DNA from: Massiliimalia timonensis
Lineage (GTDB): Bacteria > Bacillota > Clostridia > Oscillospirales > Ruminococcaceae
Assembly (NCBI RefSeq): GCF_900186585.1
Contig: NZ_FYDD01000003.1
Location: 62,001 to 126,000, forward strand
Length of the DNA stretch: 64,000 nucleotides
Direction of reading: 5' to 3'
Shown here: piece by piece, positions 22,735 through 31,789 of the stretch
Layout: each line of letters opens with the position of its first letter
Position numbering within the stretch: the first letter of the stretch is position 1
Notes under the pieces: model-generated
The model's input: the letters and a program-made list of their open reading frames with translations, nothing else
The model's database searches: none
What the model was told of the DNA's origin: nothing
Translations under genes and position numbers: made by a program

Positions 22735-24081
22735 ATGAAAATGAGGCGGGATTTCGTACAAGTATCGGGCGAGAACTTTGTAGTCAATGGCGAAAAGATC
22801 ATGCTGCGCGGTTTTTCGATCGGCAGCTGGATGAACTTGGAACATTTCATGGTTGGGTTGCCCGGGACTGATTCCATGATCCGCAAAGCGTTTGCAGACG
22901 TATATGGAAAAAAAGAGGCGGATGAATTTTTTGACTCTTATGTCAAAGAATTTTTGAAGGAAGAGGATTTTCAGCTGCTCAAGAAAATGGGCGTGAATTC
23001 CATTCGCCTGCCTTTTAATTATCACTACTTTATAGACGATCAAAATCCGGATCAACCGCTTGAAGCTGGTTTTTACTATTTAGACCGTGTGCTGAAGCTT
23101 TGTGAAAAATATGAAATTTATGCAATTTTAGATCTGCATGCCGTTCCCGGCGGACAAAACCCGGATTGGCATGCGGACAATAAAACTGGGGTATCCCAGT
23201 TTTGGGATTTTGCGTGCTTTAGAAAACAGGCCGTACAGCTTTGGAAACGGATCGCGGCCCGCTATGCGGATAACCGCTGGATCGCTGGGTACGATGTGCT
23301 CAACGAACCGTTTTCAGGCCTGACTGCCGAGCAGTTTAACGGATTTTATGACGAAGCGATCGCGGCGATCCGCGAAGTTGACCCGGACCACGTTCTGCTG
23401 TTGGAAGGCGATGACTTTGGAAGAAGCTTTGAGCTGTTCCACGAGCCGCAGGACCCGCAAATCGCCTATGCCGTCCACTATTATCCGTTCGTCATTGACA
23501 TGGACGTTTTGGACGAAAACGTAGACGACGAACAGCGGATGAAGGTATTTGAAACGGTGTTCTATCGCCAGCTTCGGGCAAAAGAGCGGTTCCACCGTCC
23601 AATTTGGTGCGGGGAGACCGGCTTGGAATTTAACCGCGCGCAGTCTGGGTTGTATAAACGGATGATCGAAAAAACGATCGACCTGTGCGAGACAAACAAT
23701 ATTTCATGGTCTTTATGGACTTATAAAGATGCGCAGGTAATGGGGATCATGTTCCCAACAGATGAATCAGATTGGATGAAATTAGTCCGCAATGTTGCAA
23801 AAACCTGGTCGCATCATGGCGAAATGGAACGTTCGGCTGAAATTATGAACTGGATCGAAAAGGAATACTATGAGCCCTTTGACCCTGATTTCTGGTATCG
23901 GACAGAATTCCGGATCCGTTCTATCCTGCATGCCGTTGCCGTAGAACAGACTTTGAAGACCAACTTAAAAGCGATCCCGTGGGAAGAGATGAAGCAATAT
24001 CCAAAATCTTTTGCCTGTGAAAATTGTCATAAATATGACGATATGATCCAGCAGATTTCAGAATTGATTTCCCGGTATTGA
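22735..24081 (+). CDS. Glycoside hydrolase family 5 enzyme, intracellular
   Basis: Retaining beta-glycosidase with the GH5 (beta/alpha)8 layout. The acid/base is Glu191 in VLNEPF and the nucleophile is Glu294 in WCGETGL; SIRLPFNYHYF near residue 87 and LDLHAVPGG near 139 also fit. There is no signal peptide, so it acts on imported oligosaccharide. The opening GENFVVNGEKIMLRGFSIGSW resembles exo-acting cellulase-family members. The exact subfamily and bond are not decidable by eye. The start is uncertain among GTG 22732, ATG 22735 and ATG 22741 behind a weak AAAGAG. Confidence 0.88.
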   Translation: MKMRRDFVQVSGENFVVNGEKIMLRGFSIGSWMNLEHFMVGLPGTDSMIRKAFADVYGKKEADEFFDSYVKEFLKEEDFQLLKKMGVNSIRLPFNYHYFIDDQNPDQPLEAGFYYLDRVLKLCEKYEIYAILDLHAVPGGQNPDWHADNKTGVSQFWDFACFRKQAVQLWKRIAARYADNRWIAGYDVLNEPFSGLTAEQFNGFYDEAIAAIREVDPDHVLLLEGDDFGRSFELFHEPQDPQIAYAVHYYPFVIDMDVLDENVDDEQRMKVFETVFYRQLRAKERFHRPIWCGETGLEFNRAQSGLYKRMIEKTIDLCETNNISWSLWTYKDAQVMGIMFPTDESDWMKLVRNVAKTWSHHGEMERSAEIMNWIEKEYYEPFDPDFWYRTEFRIRSILHAVAVEQTLKTNLKAIPWEEMKQYPKSFACENCHKYDDMIQQISELISRY

Positions 24082-24092
24082 TATGCTATAAT
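24064..24092 (+). promoter_or_regulatory. Predicted promoter overlapping the GH5 gene end, facing abfA
   Basis: TTGATT (24064-24069), a 17-base spacer, then TGC and TATAAT (24087-24092). Its sequence is close to consensus, but a terminator hairpin lies between it and the next gene. Confidence 0.5.
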
Positions 24093-24123
24093 GGTTCTGC
24101 AGCACAGATAAATTGAATTAAGG

Positions 24124-24150
24124 AAAAGGAGAGAATTTCTCTCCTTTTTT
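24124..24150 (+). terminator. Intrinsic terminator between GH5 and GH51 genes
   Basis: AAAAGGAGAG pairs with CTCTCCTTTT, followed by T residues up to 24150. It ends or attenuates transcription 24 bases before the abfA start. Confidence 0.75.
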
Positions 24151-24173
24151 GCTATAAAAAAGGAGTGCGTACT

Positions 24174-25670
24174 ATGAGTAAATTAGTCATCAACCCGCTC
24201 AATCGAAAATCAAAGATCAACAGGGAAATCTACGGTCAGTTTTCCGAGCACCTTGGCAGATGTATCTATGAGGGGCTTTATGTGGGAGAGGATTCTCCGA
24301 TCCCTAATGTAAACGGAATGCGTACCGACGTAGTAGAAGCCTTGAAAGCGATCAAGATCCCTGTCCTGCGCTGGCCGGGTGGATGCTTTGCGGATGAATA
24401 CCACTGGAAAGATGGGATCGGGCCGAAAGAAAACCGCAAAAAGATGATCAACACCCACTGGGGCGGCGTTGTGGAAGACAACAGCTTTGGCACCCACGAA
24501 TTTATGGAGCTGTGCCGTCAATTAGGCTGCAAAGCGTACATCAACGGAAACCTTGGCAGCGGCAGTGTGCAGGAAATGAGCGAATGGGTGGAATACCTGA
24601 CCTTTGACGGCCTTTCCCCGATGACAGAGCTGCGCAAGGAAAACGGAAGGGAAGAACCATGGGAGGTTGCCTACTTTGGTGTAGGAAATGAGAACTGGGG
24701 ATGCGGCGGACATATGACTCCGGAGCATTATGCCAATGAGTACCGCAGATATGAAACCTACTGCCGGAACTACCATCAGGACAAACAGCTCTATAAAATC
24801 GCCTGCGGCCCGAACGAAGATGATTATAACTGGACCCAGACGGTGATGAAGATCTGCACGGAAAATGTACCGGCAAATGAAAAACGCCTCAATGGGCTGT
24901 CGCTCCATTATTATACTACGACGAATGGCTTTGGCGACAAGGGCTCTGCCACTGAGTTTACCCCGGATCAGTACTATACTGTGCTGTCCCGCGGGCTGAA
25001 AATAGAAGAACTGATCCGCCGCCACAGTGACATCATGAACCAGTATGACCCGAACAAGGAGATCGGCCTGATCGTTGACGAATGGGGCACCTGGTATGAT
25101 GTAGAGCCAGGCACTAATCCGGGATTTTTGTACCAGCAGAACACCATGCGCGACGCGTTGGTGGCAAGCACCAGTTTGGACATTTTCCACAAGCATTCTG
25201 ACCGGGTAAAAATGGCAAATATCGCCCAGATGGTAAATGTATTGCAGGCGATGATTTTGACCGAAGGGGAAAAGATGATCCTTACCCCGACTTACCATGT
25301 CTTTAAAATGTACAGCGCGCACCAGGACTGCACCTTGATTGACAGCTTCATGGAAACAGAAGAGATCGGTACAGATGCCGCAAAGGTACCGAACCTGCAC
25401 GAATCTGCTTCCATCGCGGAAGATGGGACGATCAATCTTTCTGTCAGCAATCTGTCTGCGTCTGAAGCATATGAAGTGCAGTCAATTCTGGTGGAAACCA
25501 AGGTTTCTGATGTGTCTGCGATGATCTTAACGCAGGAAACGGCTGCGCATAACACCTTTGAAGACCCAGATCATGTTTGTGCAAAACCGTTTACTGATTT
25601 CAAAGTGACTGAAAAAGGGATCGACTTTACCATCCCTGCGTGTAGCGTCGTGCAGTTCGCGATCCGGTAA
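24174..25670 (+). CDS. abfA: Alpha-L-arabinofuranosidase, GH51, intracellular
   Basis: Removes terminal arabinofuranose from arabinoxylan or arabinan oligosaccharides. The 498-residue protein has the GH51 opening [18 protein letters not shown], the acid/base Glu173 in [10 protein letters not shown] and the nucleophile Glu303 in VDEWGTWYD. No signal peptide is present. ATG 24174 is chosen over GTG 24165, because AGGAG at 24161-24165 is spaced 8 bases from it. Together with the GH5 enzyme and importer, it points to arabinose-decorated hemicellulose as the substrate of this unit. Confidence 0.94.
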   Translation: MSKLVINPLNRKSKINREIYGQFSEHLGRCIYEGLYVGEDSPIPNVNGMRTDVVEALKAIKIPVLRWPGGCFADEYHWKDGIGPKENRKKMINTHWGGVVEDNSFGTHEFMELCRQLGCKAYINGNLGSGSVQEMSEWVEYLTFDGLSPMTELRKENGREEPWEVAYFGVGNENWGCGGHMTPEHYANEYRRYETYCRNYHQDKQLYKIACGPNEDDYNWTQTVMKICTENVPANEKRLNGLSLHYYTTTNGFGDKGSATEFTPDQYYTVLSRGLKIEELIRRHSDIMNQYDPNKEIGLIVDEWGTWYDVEPGTNPGFLYQQNTMRDALVASTSLDIFHKHSDRVKMANIAQMVNVLQAMILTEGEKMILTPTYHVFKMYSAHQDCTLIDSFMETEEIGTDAAKVPNLHESASIAEDGTINLSVSNLSASEAYEVQSILVETKVSDVSAMILTQETAAHNTFEDPDHVCAKPFTDFKVTEKGIDFTIPACSVVQFAIR

Positions 25671-25924
25671 TGGCGCAAAGGGTTTGCAGGCGGTGTCTGC
25701 TGAAAGAAATAGATCAAGAAGAATACTTTAAAAATGTGTTCGAGTATATTGCCTCGCTAGATGAGGAGACCCGTACGCCGGAGGACTTATATCAAAAACG
25801 GCTTGCGGCCTGCCAGTCCTGCGATAATCTGATCAATGGGATGTGCAGGGTGTGCGGCTGCTTTGTAGAAGTCCGCGCGGCAAAAAAAATACAATCCTGT
25901 CCGGGAATTCCCTCCCGGTGGTAA
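25670..25924 (+). CDS. Small cysteine-rich protein, DUF6171-like
   Basis: An 84-residue protein whose ATG shares its A with the abfA stop codon, so translation is probably coupled. It has CRRC near the N-terminus and a C-terminal CQSCDNLINGMCRVCGC cluster followed by FVEVRAAK and a late CPG, a pattern I associate with the clostridial DUF6171 family. The cysteines suggest a zinc or other metal site. No function is known to me. It may be an accidental rider on the sugar operon; such proteins occur in varied contexts. Confidence 0.8.
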   Translation: MAQRVCRRCLLKEIDQEEYFKNVFEYIASLDEETRTPEDLYQKRLAACQSCDNLINGMCRVCGCFVEVRAAKKIQSCPGIPSRW

Positions 25925-25928
25925 CAAC

Positions 25929-25967
25929 AAAGAAGAGGGATCGGCTTATTGCCGATCCCTCTTCTTT
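25929..25967. terminator. Strong intrinsic terminator, bidirectional
   Basis: A perfect 17-bp stem (25929-25945 with 25951-25967), loop TTATT, with a T-rich right tail and an A-rich left flank. It separates the plus-strand sugar unit from the minus-strand acetyltransferase gene. Confidence 0.9.
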
Positions 25968-26006
25968 TGTTTAAGCATAAGCTAGCACACAAGCCAAAGC
26001 GCCTAA

Positions 26007-26591
26007 TTATAAAGCTTCCACAAAATGATTTTCGTAACGGTCCCAATATTCCCGGTATACCCTTTCGTCGTTTCCGTCAAAATTCAGCTGATACATCCTG
26101 AACGTCACAAGAAAGTTTTTTGGCTGCCATAGCTCCTCGTAGGAATACTGGTATTTCATCCCCAAAGCTTTCATTACATTTCCGCTGCGGGGATTATTGA
26201 TGTCATGTGTGGCTGTGATGTAGGTCATACCGTCTTTTTTTACCTGCTCGACGACTGCTTTTGCCGCCTCACTCACAATGCCCTGATGCCAAAATTCCTT
26301 TCGCAGCCCATAGCCAAGGTCATGGCTGTCGTCAGTGCTGACATTGATGTAGCCGATCGGAATATCATCCTGTTTTAAGCAGATAGCATATCGGTAGCCG
26401 CAGGGCTGCGTATAAACCGCTTCATACCGTTCCTCAAAAAAGGCTTTGGCATCTGCCATTGATTCCAGCGGGAACCATGGCAAATAGATATTTACCTCTT
26501 TATCGCGATAGATATCAAGCAATGCTGCCAGATCCTTTTCGGTGAATTTCCTTAAAATCAGGCGATCTGTTTCCAGTGCCGGGGTATTCAT
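26007..26591 (-). CDS. GNAT-family N-acetyltransferase, RimJ/RimL-like
   Basis: A 194-residue single-domain acetyltransferase. It begins MNTPALETDRLILRKFTEKD, the usual start of the RimJ/RimL-type group, and has the acetyl-CoA-binding region LGYGLRKEFWHQGIVSEA near residues 90-107. An NNPRSGNVMKALGM motif near 137 is typical of proteins acting on small molecules or protein N-termini. AAGGAGG precedes the start. It lies between two sugar units on the opposite strand, with no obvious functional partner. The substrate cannot be read from the sequence. Confidence 0.88.
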   Translation of the reverse strand: MNTPALETDRLILRKFTEKDLAALLDIYRDKEVNIYLPWFPLESMADAKAFFEERYEAVYTQPCGYRYAICLKQDDIPIGYINVSTDDSHDLGYGLRKEFWHQGIVSEAAKAVVEQVKKDGMTYITATHDINNPRSGNVMKALGMKYQYSYEELWQPKNFLVTFRMYQLNFDGNDERVYREYWDRYENHFVEAL

Positions 26592-26669
26592 TCGCTTTTT
26601 TCCTCCTTTATGAGTCTTACGTATTACTTGTTGTGAACTATTCCAAAAGTTTGAGGCGGATCAAGAGGA

Positions 26670-28268
26670 TCATTCATCGATCAAAAGGGTAGTGACCACC
26701 TTGCGGTAATCGTTCGCGGTCATACCGACATGCGAGCTAAAGATCCGGTTAAAGTAACGCAGATTTGGGTAACCGGTCTGTTCTGCGATCTCCCCGATTT
26801 TTAAGCTGGTGGATTGCAATAAACGTTTTGCTTCGGCAATCCGTTTTTCGGTGAGGATTTGGGTAAAGCTTTTCCCCAGATATTGTTTGATTAGCCGGCT
26901 AACATAGGAAGCGTTTCGGCCTACAGCGTCGGCGGCGTCGGTCAGCCCGATTTGGCTGGCGAAGTTTTGATTGATATATTCCTGCACCTTGCTGATGATC
27001 AGGTTTCCCTTGTTTTTATAAGACTCGTTGATCGCATCGCAGATTTGCCCAACCCAGCCTAAAAAATACTGCATCAAAAGATCCGGGTCCTGCTGCGCGG
27101 TCAAAAGCTGGTTCATCTGGCTGATAAAATAGTTTACCTGTTCCTGTTCCAGATGAAATTCGTGCAGGATAAAGGAAAGGTTGGAAATAATTAGATTGCA
27201 GGTCCCCCAGACCAGGTTATCAGGGGCGCCGCGCATTGCTTCAAAGAGGTCTTTCAGGGTACTGAGCGCCTGGGATTTGTTGCCGGATTTAATATGCGTG
27301 TTCAAAAAGCTGATTTGGTCATCTACATCATATGCGGCAGACTCTCCCTGCGCAATGTCCTCATAAAAGATCATATCATGGTCTGGGATATTTTTCTGAT
27401 AATCCAGACATAGGCTCGTTTGTTTTTTCAGCATCTTTAACTGCTGGATCGAACGGGAGGCATTGCTGATCCCAATTTGCAGGGAAACAGAACAGGAGCT
27501 TTCGATCGCGGCCTTGGTTTGGGAAAGCAGACGCACTAAATCACGCTTATCCTGCGCGGGCGATCCGCTGGTATAAGGGAACAAAAAGAACAGGATATTG
27601 CTGAAGGAATAGCAGATCGGTTCTGAAAAATGTTCTTTCAAGTATTTTTCTACCAGATAAGTATTATAATATTCCTCTTCCGGCTGAGGCTGCGCCATAG
27701 ATGACAGGCATTGGAACGCTGCCAGCCGGTATTCCTGAAAAGAAAATTGAAACAGCTCTTCCTGCTGTTTGACCAAAGAGGAGTTAGGTTCTACCGGATG
27801 GAAGAGCAGCATTTCCAAAAACTGACGTTTTAACAGCTGATAATTATCCGAAAAATAATTGTGGAAGATCTTGTACAGGTTTTGCTGTTTTTTGTTTTGC
27901 CGGAATGATTTCTGCGCCCGTTCAATACAGGCAAGGGTAGCCTGCTGTTCGATCGGCTTGAGGATATAGTCAAAAACATTGTACTCAATACCGGATTTGG
28001 CGTAATTAAATTCTGCATAGCCGGTGATCAAAATAATGATATGATCCGGAAAATAATCATGGATATACTTTGCCAGATCCAACCCGCTTTTTTGAGGCAT
28101 CCGGATATCGGTCAAAATAATTTCTGGTTTTTCCTTTTCAAAGATATCCAATGCTTCATCGACATTGGAGGCCCGGAATATCTGCTGGAACCCAAGGGTA
28201 GAGCCGGCGACCATATCAACTAATTTTTGCAGGATCAACGCCTCGTCATCGACGATCATAATATTCAA
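26670..28268 (-). CDS. YesN-type response regulator with AraC DNA-binding domain (unit 2)
   Basis: A 532-residue transcription factor partnered with the kinase just upstream. The receiver domain opens MNIMIVDDEALILQK and has the phospho-acceptor Asp in IILTDIRMPQKSG near residue 55. The C-terminal AraC domain has two helix-turn-helices (LTDAADAVGRNASYVSRLI and IGEIAEQTGYPNLRYFNRIF). The divergent lipoprotein gene has AAACTGTG repeats 21 bases apart upstream of its promoter, a likely target. The start could be ATG 28268 or ATG 28259; AAGGAG is rather distant from both. Confidence 0.92.
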   Translation of the reverse strand: MNIMIVDDEALILQKLVDMVAGSTLGFQQIFRASNVDEALDIFEKEKPEIILTDIRMPQKSGLDLAKYIHDYFPDHIIILITGYAEFNYAKSGIEYNVFDYILKPIEQQATLACIERAQKSFRQNKKQQNLYKIFHNYFSDNYQLLKRQFLEMLLFHPVEPNSSLVKQQEELFQFSFQEYRLAAFQCLSSMAQPQPEEEYYNTYLVEKYLKEHFSEPICYSFSNILFFLFPYTSGSPAQDKRDLVRLLSQTKAAIESSCSVSLQIGISNASRSIQQLKMLKKQTSLCLDYQKNIPDHDMIFYEDIAQGESAAYDVDDQISFLNTHIKSGNKSQALSTLKDLFEAMRGAPDNLVWGTCNLIISNLSFILHEFHLEQEQVNYFISQMNQLLTAQQDPDLLMQYFLGWVGQICDAINESYKNKGNLIISKVQEYINQNFASQIGLTDAADAVGRNASYVSRLIKQYLGKSFTQILTEKRIAEAKRLLQSTSLKIGEIAEQTGYPNLRYFNRIFSSHVGMTANDYRKVVTTLLIDE

Positions 28269-28421
28269 AGAATCACTCCTTTAGACAGTTCGATCATTCG
28301 GGTGAATGAAAAAAGTAGGCTTTTCGTTCAATAGATATTGTTGCCAAAACACCTTGAAAAGAGGGGGTTTTTCTGGTTTTTATAAAATTTTGAGGTGATA
28401 GAAAAGGTTAAGGAAAACAGG

Positions 28422-30185
28422 CTAGTTTTGTTTTGGGAAGTTAACGGTGATCTCGGTTCCTCCATTGGAAAGCCGGTGGATTGCAAGCCCATATTCTGCA
28501 CCGTATAGTAGCTTCAGCCGATGCTGGATGTTTAACAGCCCAATACTGGATTTTTTGCTGAGCTTATGTGGATCTTCGCCCGCGGTATAGCAGTTGATCT
28601 CATCTGCAAGCCCTTGGTCCATGCCTTTCCCGTTATCACGGATATAAAAACGGATCCCATCCTCCTTTTCGCGGCCGATGATAGCAATCATTCCTTGGCC
28701 GAGCAGGTCGGAAACACCGTGTATCACTGCATTTTCCACTAGTGGCTGTAAAATCAATTTAGGGATCCGATAGGAATAAAGCTCTGGAGGGATATCCACT
28801 AAAAACAAGATCTTATCCTGATGGCGCATTTTTTGGATAAACAGGTACTGGTTGATAAAATCAACATCCTGCTGGATCGTGACCATATCCGGCCCTTTAA
28901 TGGTCATCCGCATAATATTTCCAAGGGCGGTAACTGTTTTTTGCGTTTCCTCAGTTTTCCCCATTCCTACCAAACTATTGATGCAGTCTAATGTATTGTA
29001 AAGGAAGTGGGGGTTGATCTGAGCCTGAAAGGCCTTGATCTCTGCATTTTTGATGGAAAGCTCCTTTTCATAAACAGTATAGGTCAGGGTATGCACCCTT
29101 TGCAGCATCTGGTTATAAACTTCTGTCAGGTCCCGGAACTCATCGTGAGAGTTCGCCCGGATCAGCGCCTGCTCCCCGAAGGAATCGGTGTCATTCAGCC
29201 TTTTGATAAATTGCTGGAATTGCTGGGATATCGTGTTAGAGGCAAATACGATCGCACAAAAGATGATAACGATCGAAAGCACCAGCGCCAGCATGACCAA
29301 GATAAAAGTGATCGTAAAATCATGGTACAAGCCGCTTTCGTTGATGATGCCGATAATTTTGTAGCCGCTGTATGCAGATTCATGTGTGATCCCTTTATAA
29401 GTATTTCCGTCAAAGCGCTGGGAGGAATTAGATACCAGGGAGGAGCAGTTTTCATCGCTCAATCCAGAAGGGTTAGATACCACCTGATTTTGGTTATCCA
29501 ATAAGGCAAAAGAAATGTTGTCATTGACATTGTTGGCAATGATCTCTTCCGAAAAGAAGCACAGGTTCAAGTCTAAGATGATCATACCGATTTGATCGTC
29601 AGAGTGGTCGATGTCTCCCTGATAGATGGTACGGACAAAATACAAATGGTTTGGCTTCTCGTTTGCCAGATACACCTTTCCGTGCAGTCTGCGCGCATGG
29701 GGCTCATACTCTTGGATCAGCATCCGTACATTTCCAAGCGTATAGCTGTACAACGCATCTGTTACAATAAATTCATGATAGTCATTCATCAGGTAGACAT
29801 TCCGGATATTGACGTCATAAAGGGAATTATCCCCTTTGGTAAAATAATCGTATATCTCAGACTGCATGGTATCTTTCAGGGCAAGATATTCCTCCTGAGA
29901 AAGGGCGGCCTGCTCTATCTGTAATGCCCGCTGCATAGTGGGAGCATACAGCAGCTTATCCGTTGATAACAGGAGATCGTCCATATAGCTGTCAAACAGT
30001 GAAACCTTTTCCATGATGTTCTGTTCTGCCTGCGATGTGATGAGGTCTTTGGTTTGGCAGTACATCCACAAATAGGCGCCCGCGCCGATAATAAAATAGC
30101 TGATCAGCAAAAAAGGGAGCACCACAATGATGAATTTATATTTTATTTTAAACCTGTTTAAAAAACGGGTGATTAGATGTTTCAT
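28422..30185 (-). CDS. YesM-type sensor histidine kinase (unit 2)
   Basis: A membrane kinase of 587 residues. The ATG at 30185 is chosen because AAGGAG lies 8 bases upstream on the minus strand; an in-frame codon 30 bases further out lacks a site. A hydrophobic helix near residues 15-40 and another near 280-305 flank an external sensing region. The H-box is FQAQINPHFLYNTLDCINSL, and the ATPase domain shows LVENAVIHGVSD and DNGKGMDQG. It differs from the first kinase in its sensor region, so the two units probably respond to different sugars. A 153-base spacer, not an overlap, separates it from its regulator. Confidence 0.92.
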   Translation of the reverse strand: MKHLITRFLNRFKIKYKFIIVVLPFLLISYFIIGAGAYLWMYCQTKDLITSQAEQNIMEKVSLFDSYMDDLLLSTDKLLYAPTMQRALQIEQAALSQEEYLALKDTMQSEIYDYFTKGDNSLYDVNIRNVYLMNDYHEFIVTDALYSYTLGNVRMLIQEYEPHARRLHGKVYLANEKPNHLYFVRTIYQGDIDHSDDQIGMIILDLNLCFFSEEIIANNVNDNISFALLDNQNQVVSNPSGLSDENCSSLVSNSSQRFDGNTYKGITHESAYSGYKIIGIINESGLYHDFTITFILVMLALVLSIVIIFCAIVFASNTISQQFQQFIKRLNDTDSFGEQALIRANSHDEFRDLTEVYNQMLQRVHTLTYTVYEKELSIKNAEIKAFQAQINPHFLYNTLDCINSLVGMGKTEETQKTVTALGNIMRMTIKGPDMVTIQQDVDFINQYLFIQKMRHQDKILFLVDIPPELYSYRIPKLILQPLVENAVIHGVSDLLGQGMIAIIGREKEDGIRFYIRDNGKGMDQGLADEINCYTAGEDPHKLSKKSSIGLLNIQHRLKLLYGAEYGLAIHRLSNGGTEITVNFPKQN

Positions 30186-30219
30186 AGAAAGAACTCCTTG
30201 AGTTGACAAATTCACTAAT

Positions 30220-30225
30220 ATTATA
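30220..30225 (-). promoter_or_regulatory. Probable -10 box of the unit 2 kinase
   Basis: TATAAT on the minus strand, about 35 bases upstream of the kinase start. No convincing -35 is found at 17 bases, so only the -10 is claimed. Confidence 0.45.
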
Positions 30226-30270
30226 ACTTATTTTTACAACAAAAGCATCAATTTGCGAATGAAAAGTAAA

Positions 30271-30299
30271 AAACTGTGTACGGAATGTCATAAACTGTG
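30271..30299 (+). promoter_or_regulatory. Direct-repeat activator site upstream of the unit 2 lipoprotein
   Basis: AAACTGTG at 30271-30278 recurs at 30292-30299, exactly 21 bases apart, two helical turns. A third ACTGTG lies at 30319-30324 beside the -10. This geometry suits an AraC-type dimer binding the same face of DNA just upstream of the polymerase. Confidence 0.6.
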
Positions 30300-30322
30300 C
30301 ACTTAATTTGTGCAAAATACTG

Positions 30323-30331
30323 TGTTATGAT
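30323..30331 (+). promoter_or_regulatory. Extended -10 promoter of the unit 2 lipoprotein
   Basis: TGTTATGAT at 30323-30331 nearly matches TGTTATAAT in unit 1. The -35 is poor, which fits activation by the divergently encoded response regulator. Confidence 0.6.
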
Positions 30332-30418
30332 AAAGATAACGAAAGACAGAACAAAAAACCTGTCAGATATGTCTTTGTGGGCGGGACAGCCTGCCCAAAT
30401 ATGAAGGAGGATATCAAC

Positions 30419-31714
30419 ATGAAAAAAACATCCAAAATTATGAGCATCGCATTGGCAATGCTGATGACCGCGGGTTTGGCGAGCTGCGGCTCTTCTGATG
30501 ACAAAGGAAACGACGGCAGCAAAGCTGCTTCCAACAGCGGAGAAACTGTAGAAGTAAAAATGGCCGTTTGGGGTTCCGGCGCTGCGGATAACTTCAATAA
30601 AGGTGCAGATGTATTCAACTCCCGTCAGGACAAGATCAAATTTTCTGTGGAAATGCAGTCCGGTGACTACAACCAGTTCCTAGGCGCTAAAACCGCTGCA
30701 AACGACCTGCCGGATATGTTTTTCCTAAGCCCATACGCACAGGTTGCACAGTTTGCGAAAAATGGCAAGACCTTAGACCTAAGCGACCAGCCGTTTGCGG
30801 AAAGGATCTATGATTCCGCGAAAGCAAGCTGCGAATATGACGGAAAGCTTTATGCTTATCCTATGGTTCAGGAAATGCTGGGGATCTTCTACAACAAGGA
30901 TATGTTTAAAGATGCCGGAATCGAAACCGTTCCAACTACTATTTCTGAATTTGAAGATGCATGTGAAAAACTGAAAGCAAAGGGTTATACCCCTCTGGCT
31001 GCTACCTATAAGGATTCCTGGACGGAAAACCATACCTTCAGTTGTCTGCTGGGCGCTGCATTGCAGGATGACATGAACAACTGGATCGAATCTATGAATG
31101 CCGGCACCGGTTCCTTTGATGTGGAAAATGCAGATGCGATGTTCCGCTTCCTGGACATCATGAAAGAAAATTCCGGCGACAACTATATGGACGCTGACTC
31201 CACCGCAGGCTTTAATGCACTGGCTAACGGAGAAGCCGCGATGCTGTTCTCCGGCGAATTCTCTCTGCTGAATATGGCCAGCATCAACCCAGACCTGCCG
31301 GTTGGATTGTTCGCTGTTCCGATGACTGACAATGCGGCTGACGCAAAACTTGATGTTGACGTTGGGATCTGTGTCGCTGTGAACAAAGACGGCAAACACG
31401 TTGATCAGACCTTGGAAGTGTTGGATTACATGAGCGATAACACTGATAAAGAGGGCTGGATCGCAAACACCGCTGATTCCTTGGGCGCCGCACCGGTCTG
31501 CATGGACTATGAAGGCGCATATACCGCCGATTATCTGACTGATTACCAGAAATATGTAAGTGAAGAAAACACCCGTCCATGGGTTTACCAGCAGTTAGCA
31601 GCAGGTACCCAGACGATCGTTGGCGATACCGTGCAGGGTTACTTCGCAGGTTCTAAAGACCAGGCCACTGTTCTGAAAGAATTAGATCAGCAGTACGCAG
31701 ATTTGATTAGCTAA
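30419..31714 (+). CDS. Sugar ABC transporter substrate-binding lipoprotein (unit 2)
   Basis: A 431-residue extracellular binding protein. ATG 30419 has AAGGAGG at 30404-30410; upstream in-frame codons fall inside the promoter. The signal peptide ends in TAGLASC, so the following cysteine is lipidated. The body has family 1 binding-protein features such as VKMAVWGSGA, NDLPDMFFLSPYAQ and ALANGEAAMLFSGEF. It is only distantly similar to the unit 1 protein by eye. Two permeases follow, but no glycosidase, so the sugar may be smaller, or cut by enzymes encoded elsewhere. Confidence 0.93.
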   Translation: MKKTSKIMSIALAMLMTAGLASCGSSDDKGNDGSKAASNSGETVEVKMAVWGSGAADNFNKGADVFNSRQDKIKFSVEMQSGDYNQFLGAKTAANDLPDMFFLSPYAQVAQFAKNGKTLDLSDQPFAERIYDSAKASCEYDGKLYAYPMVQEMLGIFYNKDMFKDAGIETVPTTISEFEDACEKLKAKGYTPLAATYKDSWTENHTFSCLLGAALQDDMNNWIESMNAGTGSFDVENADAMFRFLDIMKENSGDNYMDADSTAGFNALANGEAAMLFSGEFSLLNMASINPDLPVGLFAVPMTDNAADAKLDVDVGICVAVNKDGKHVDQTLEVLDYMSDNTDKEGWIANTADSLGAAPVCMDYEGAYTADYLTDYQKYVSEENTRPWVYQQLAAGTQTIVGDTVQGYFAGSKDQATVLKELDQQYADLIS

Positions 31715-31734
31715 TGAAACATTAGATAATAGAG

Positions 31735-31774
31735 GGAGCGAGGAAGAGGACACCCTCTTTCCTCGTTCCTTTTT
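31735..31774 (+). terminator. Terminator-like hairpin after the unit 2 lipoprotein gene
   Basis: GGAGCGAGGAAGAGG (31735-31749) pairs with one bulge to the segment ending at 31769, followed by five T. As in unit 1, it probably lowers permease expression relative to the binding protein. Confidence 0.75.
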
Positions 31775-31789
31775 AATGAGGTGAGATAA

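Noticed and set aside
24522-25400. A 292-residue minus-strand frame inside the GH51 gene
   Set aside because: The plus strand encodes a full arabinofuranosidase with catalytic residues; the antisense frame is a by-product of codon bias.
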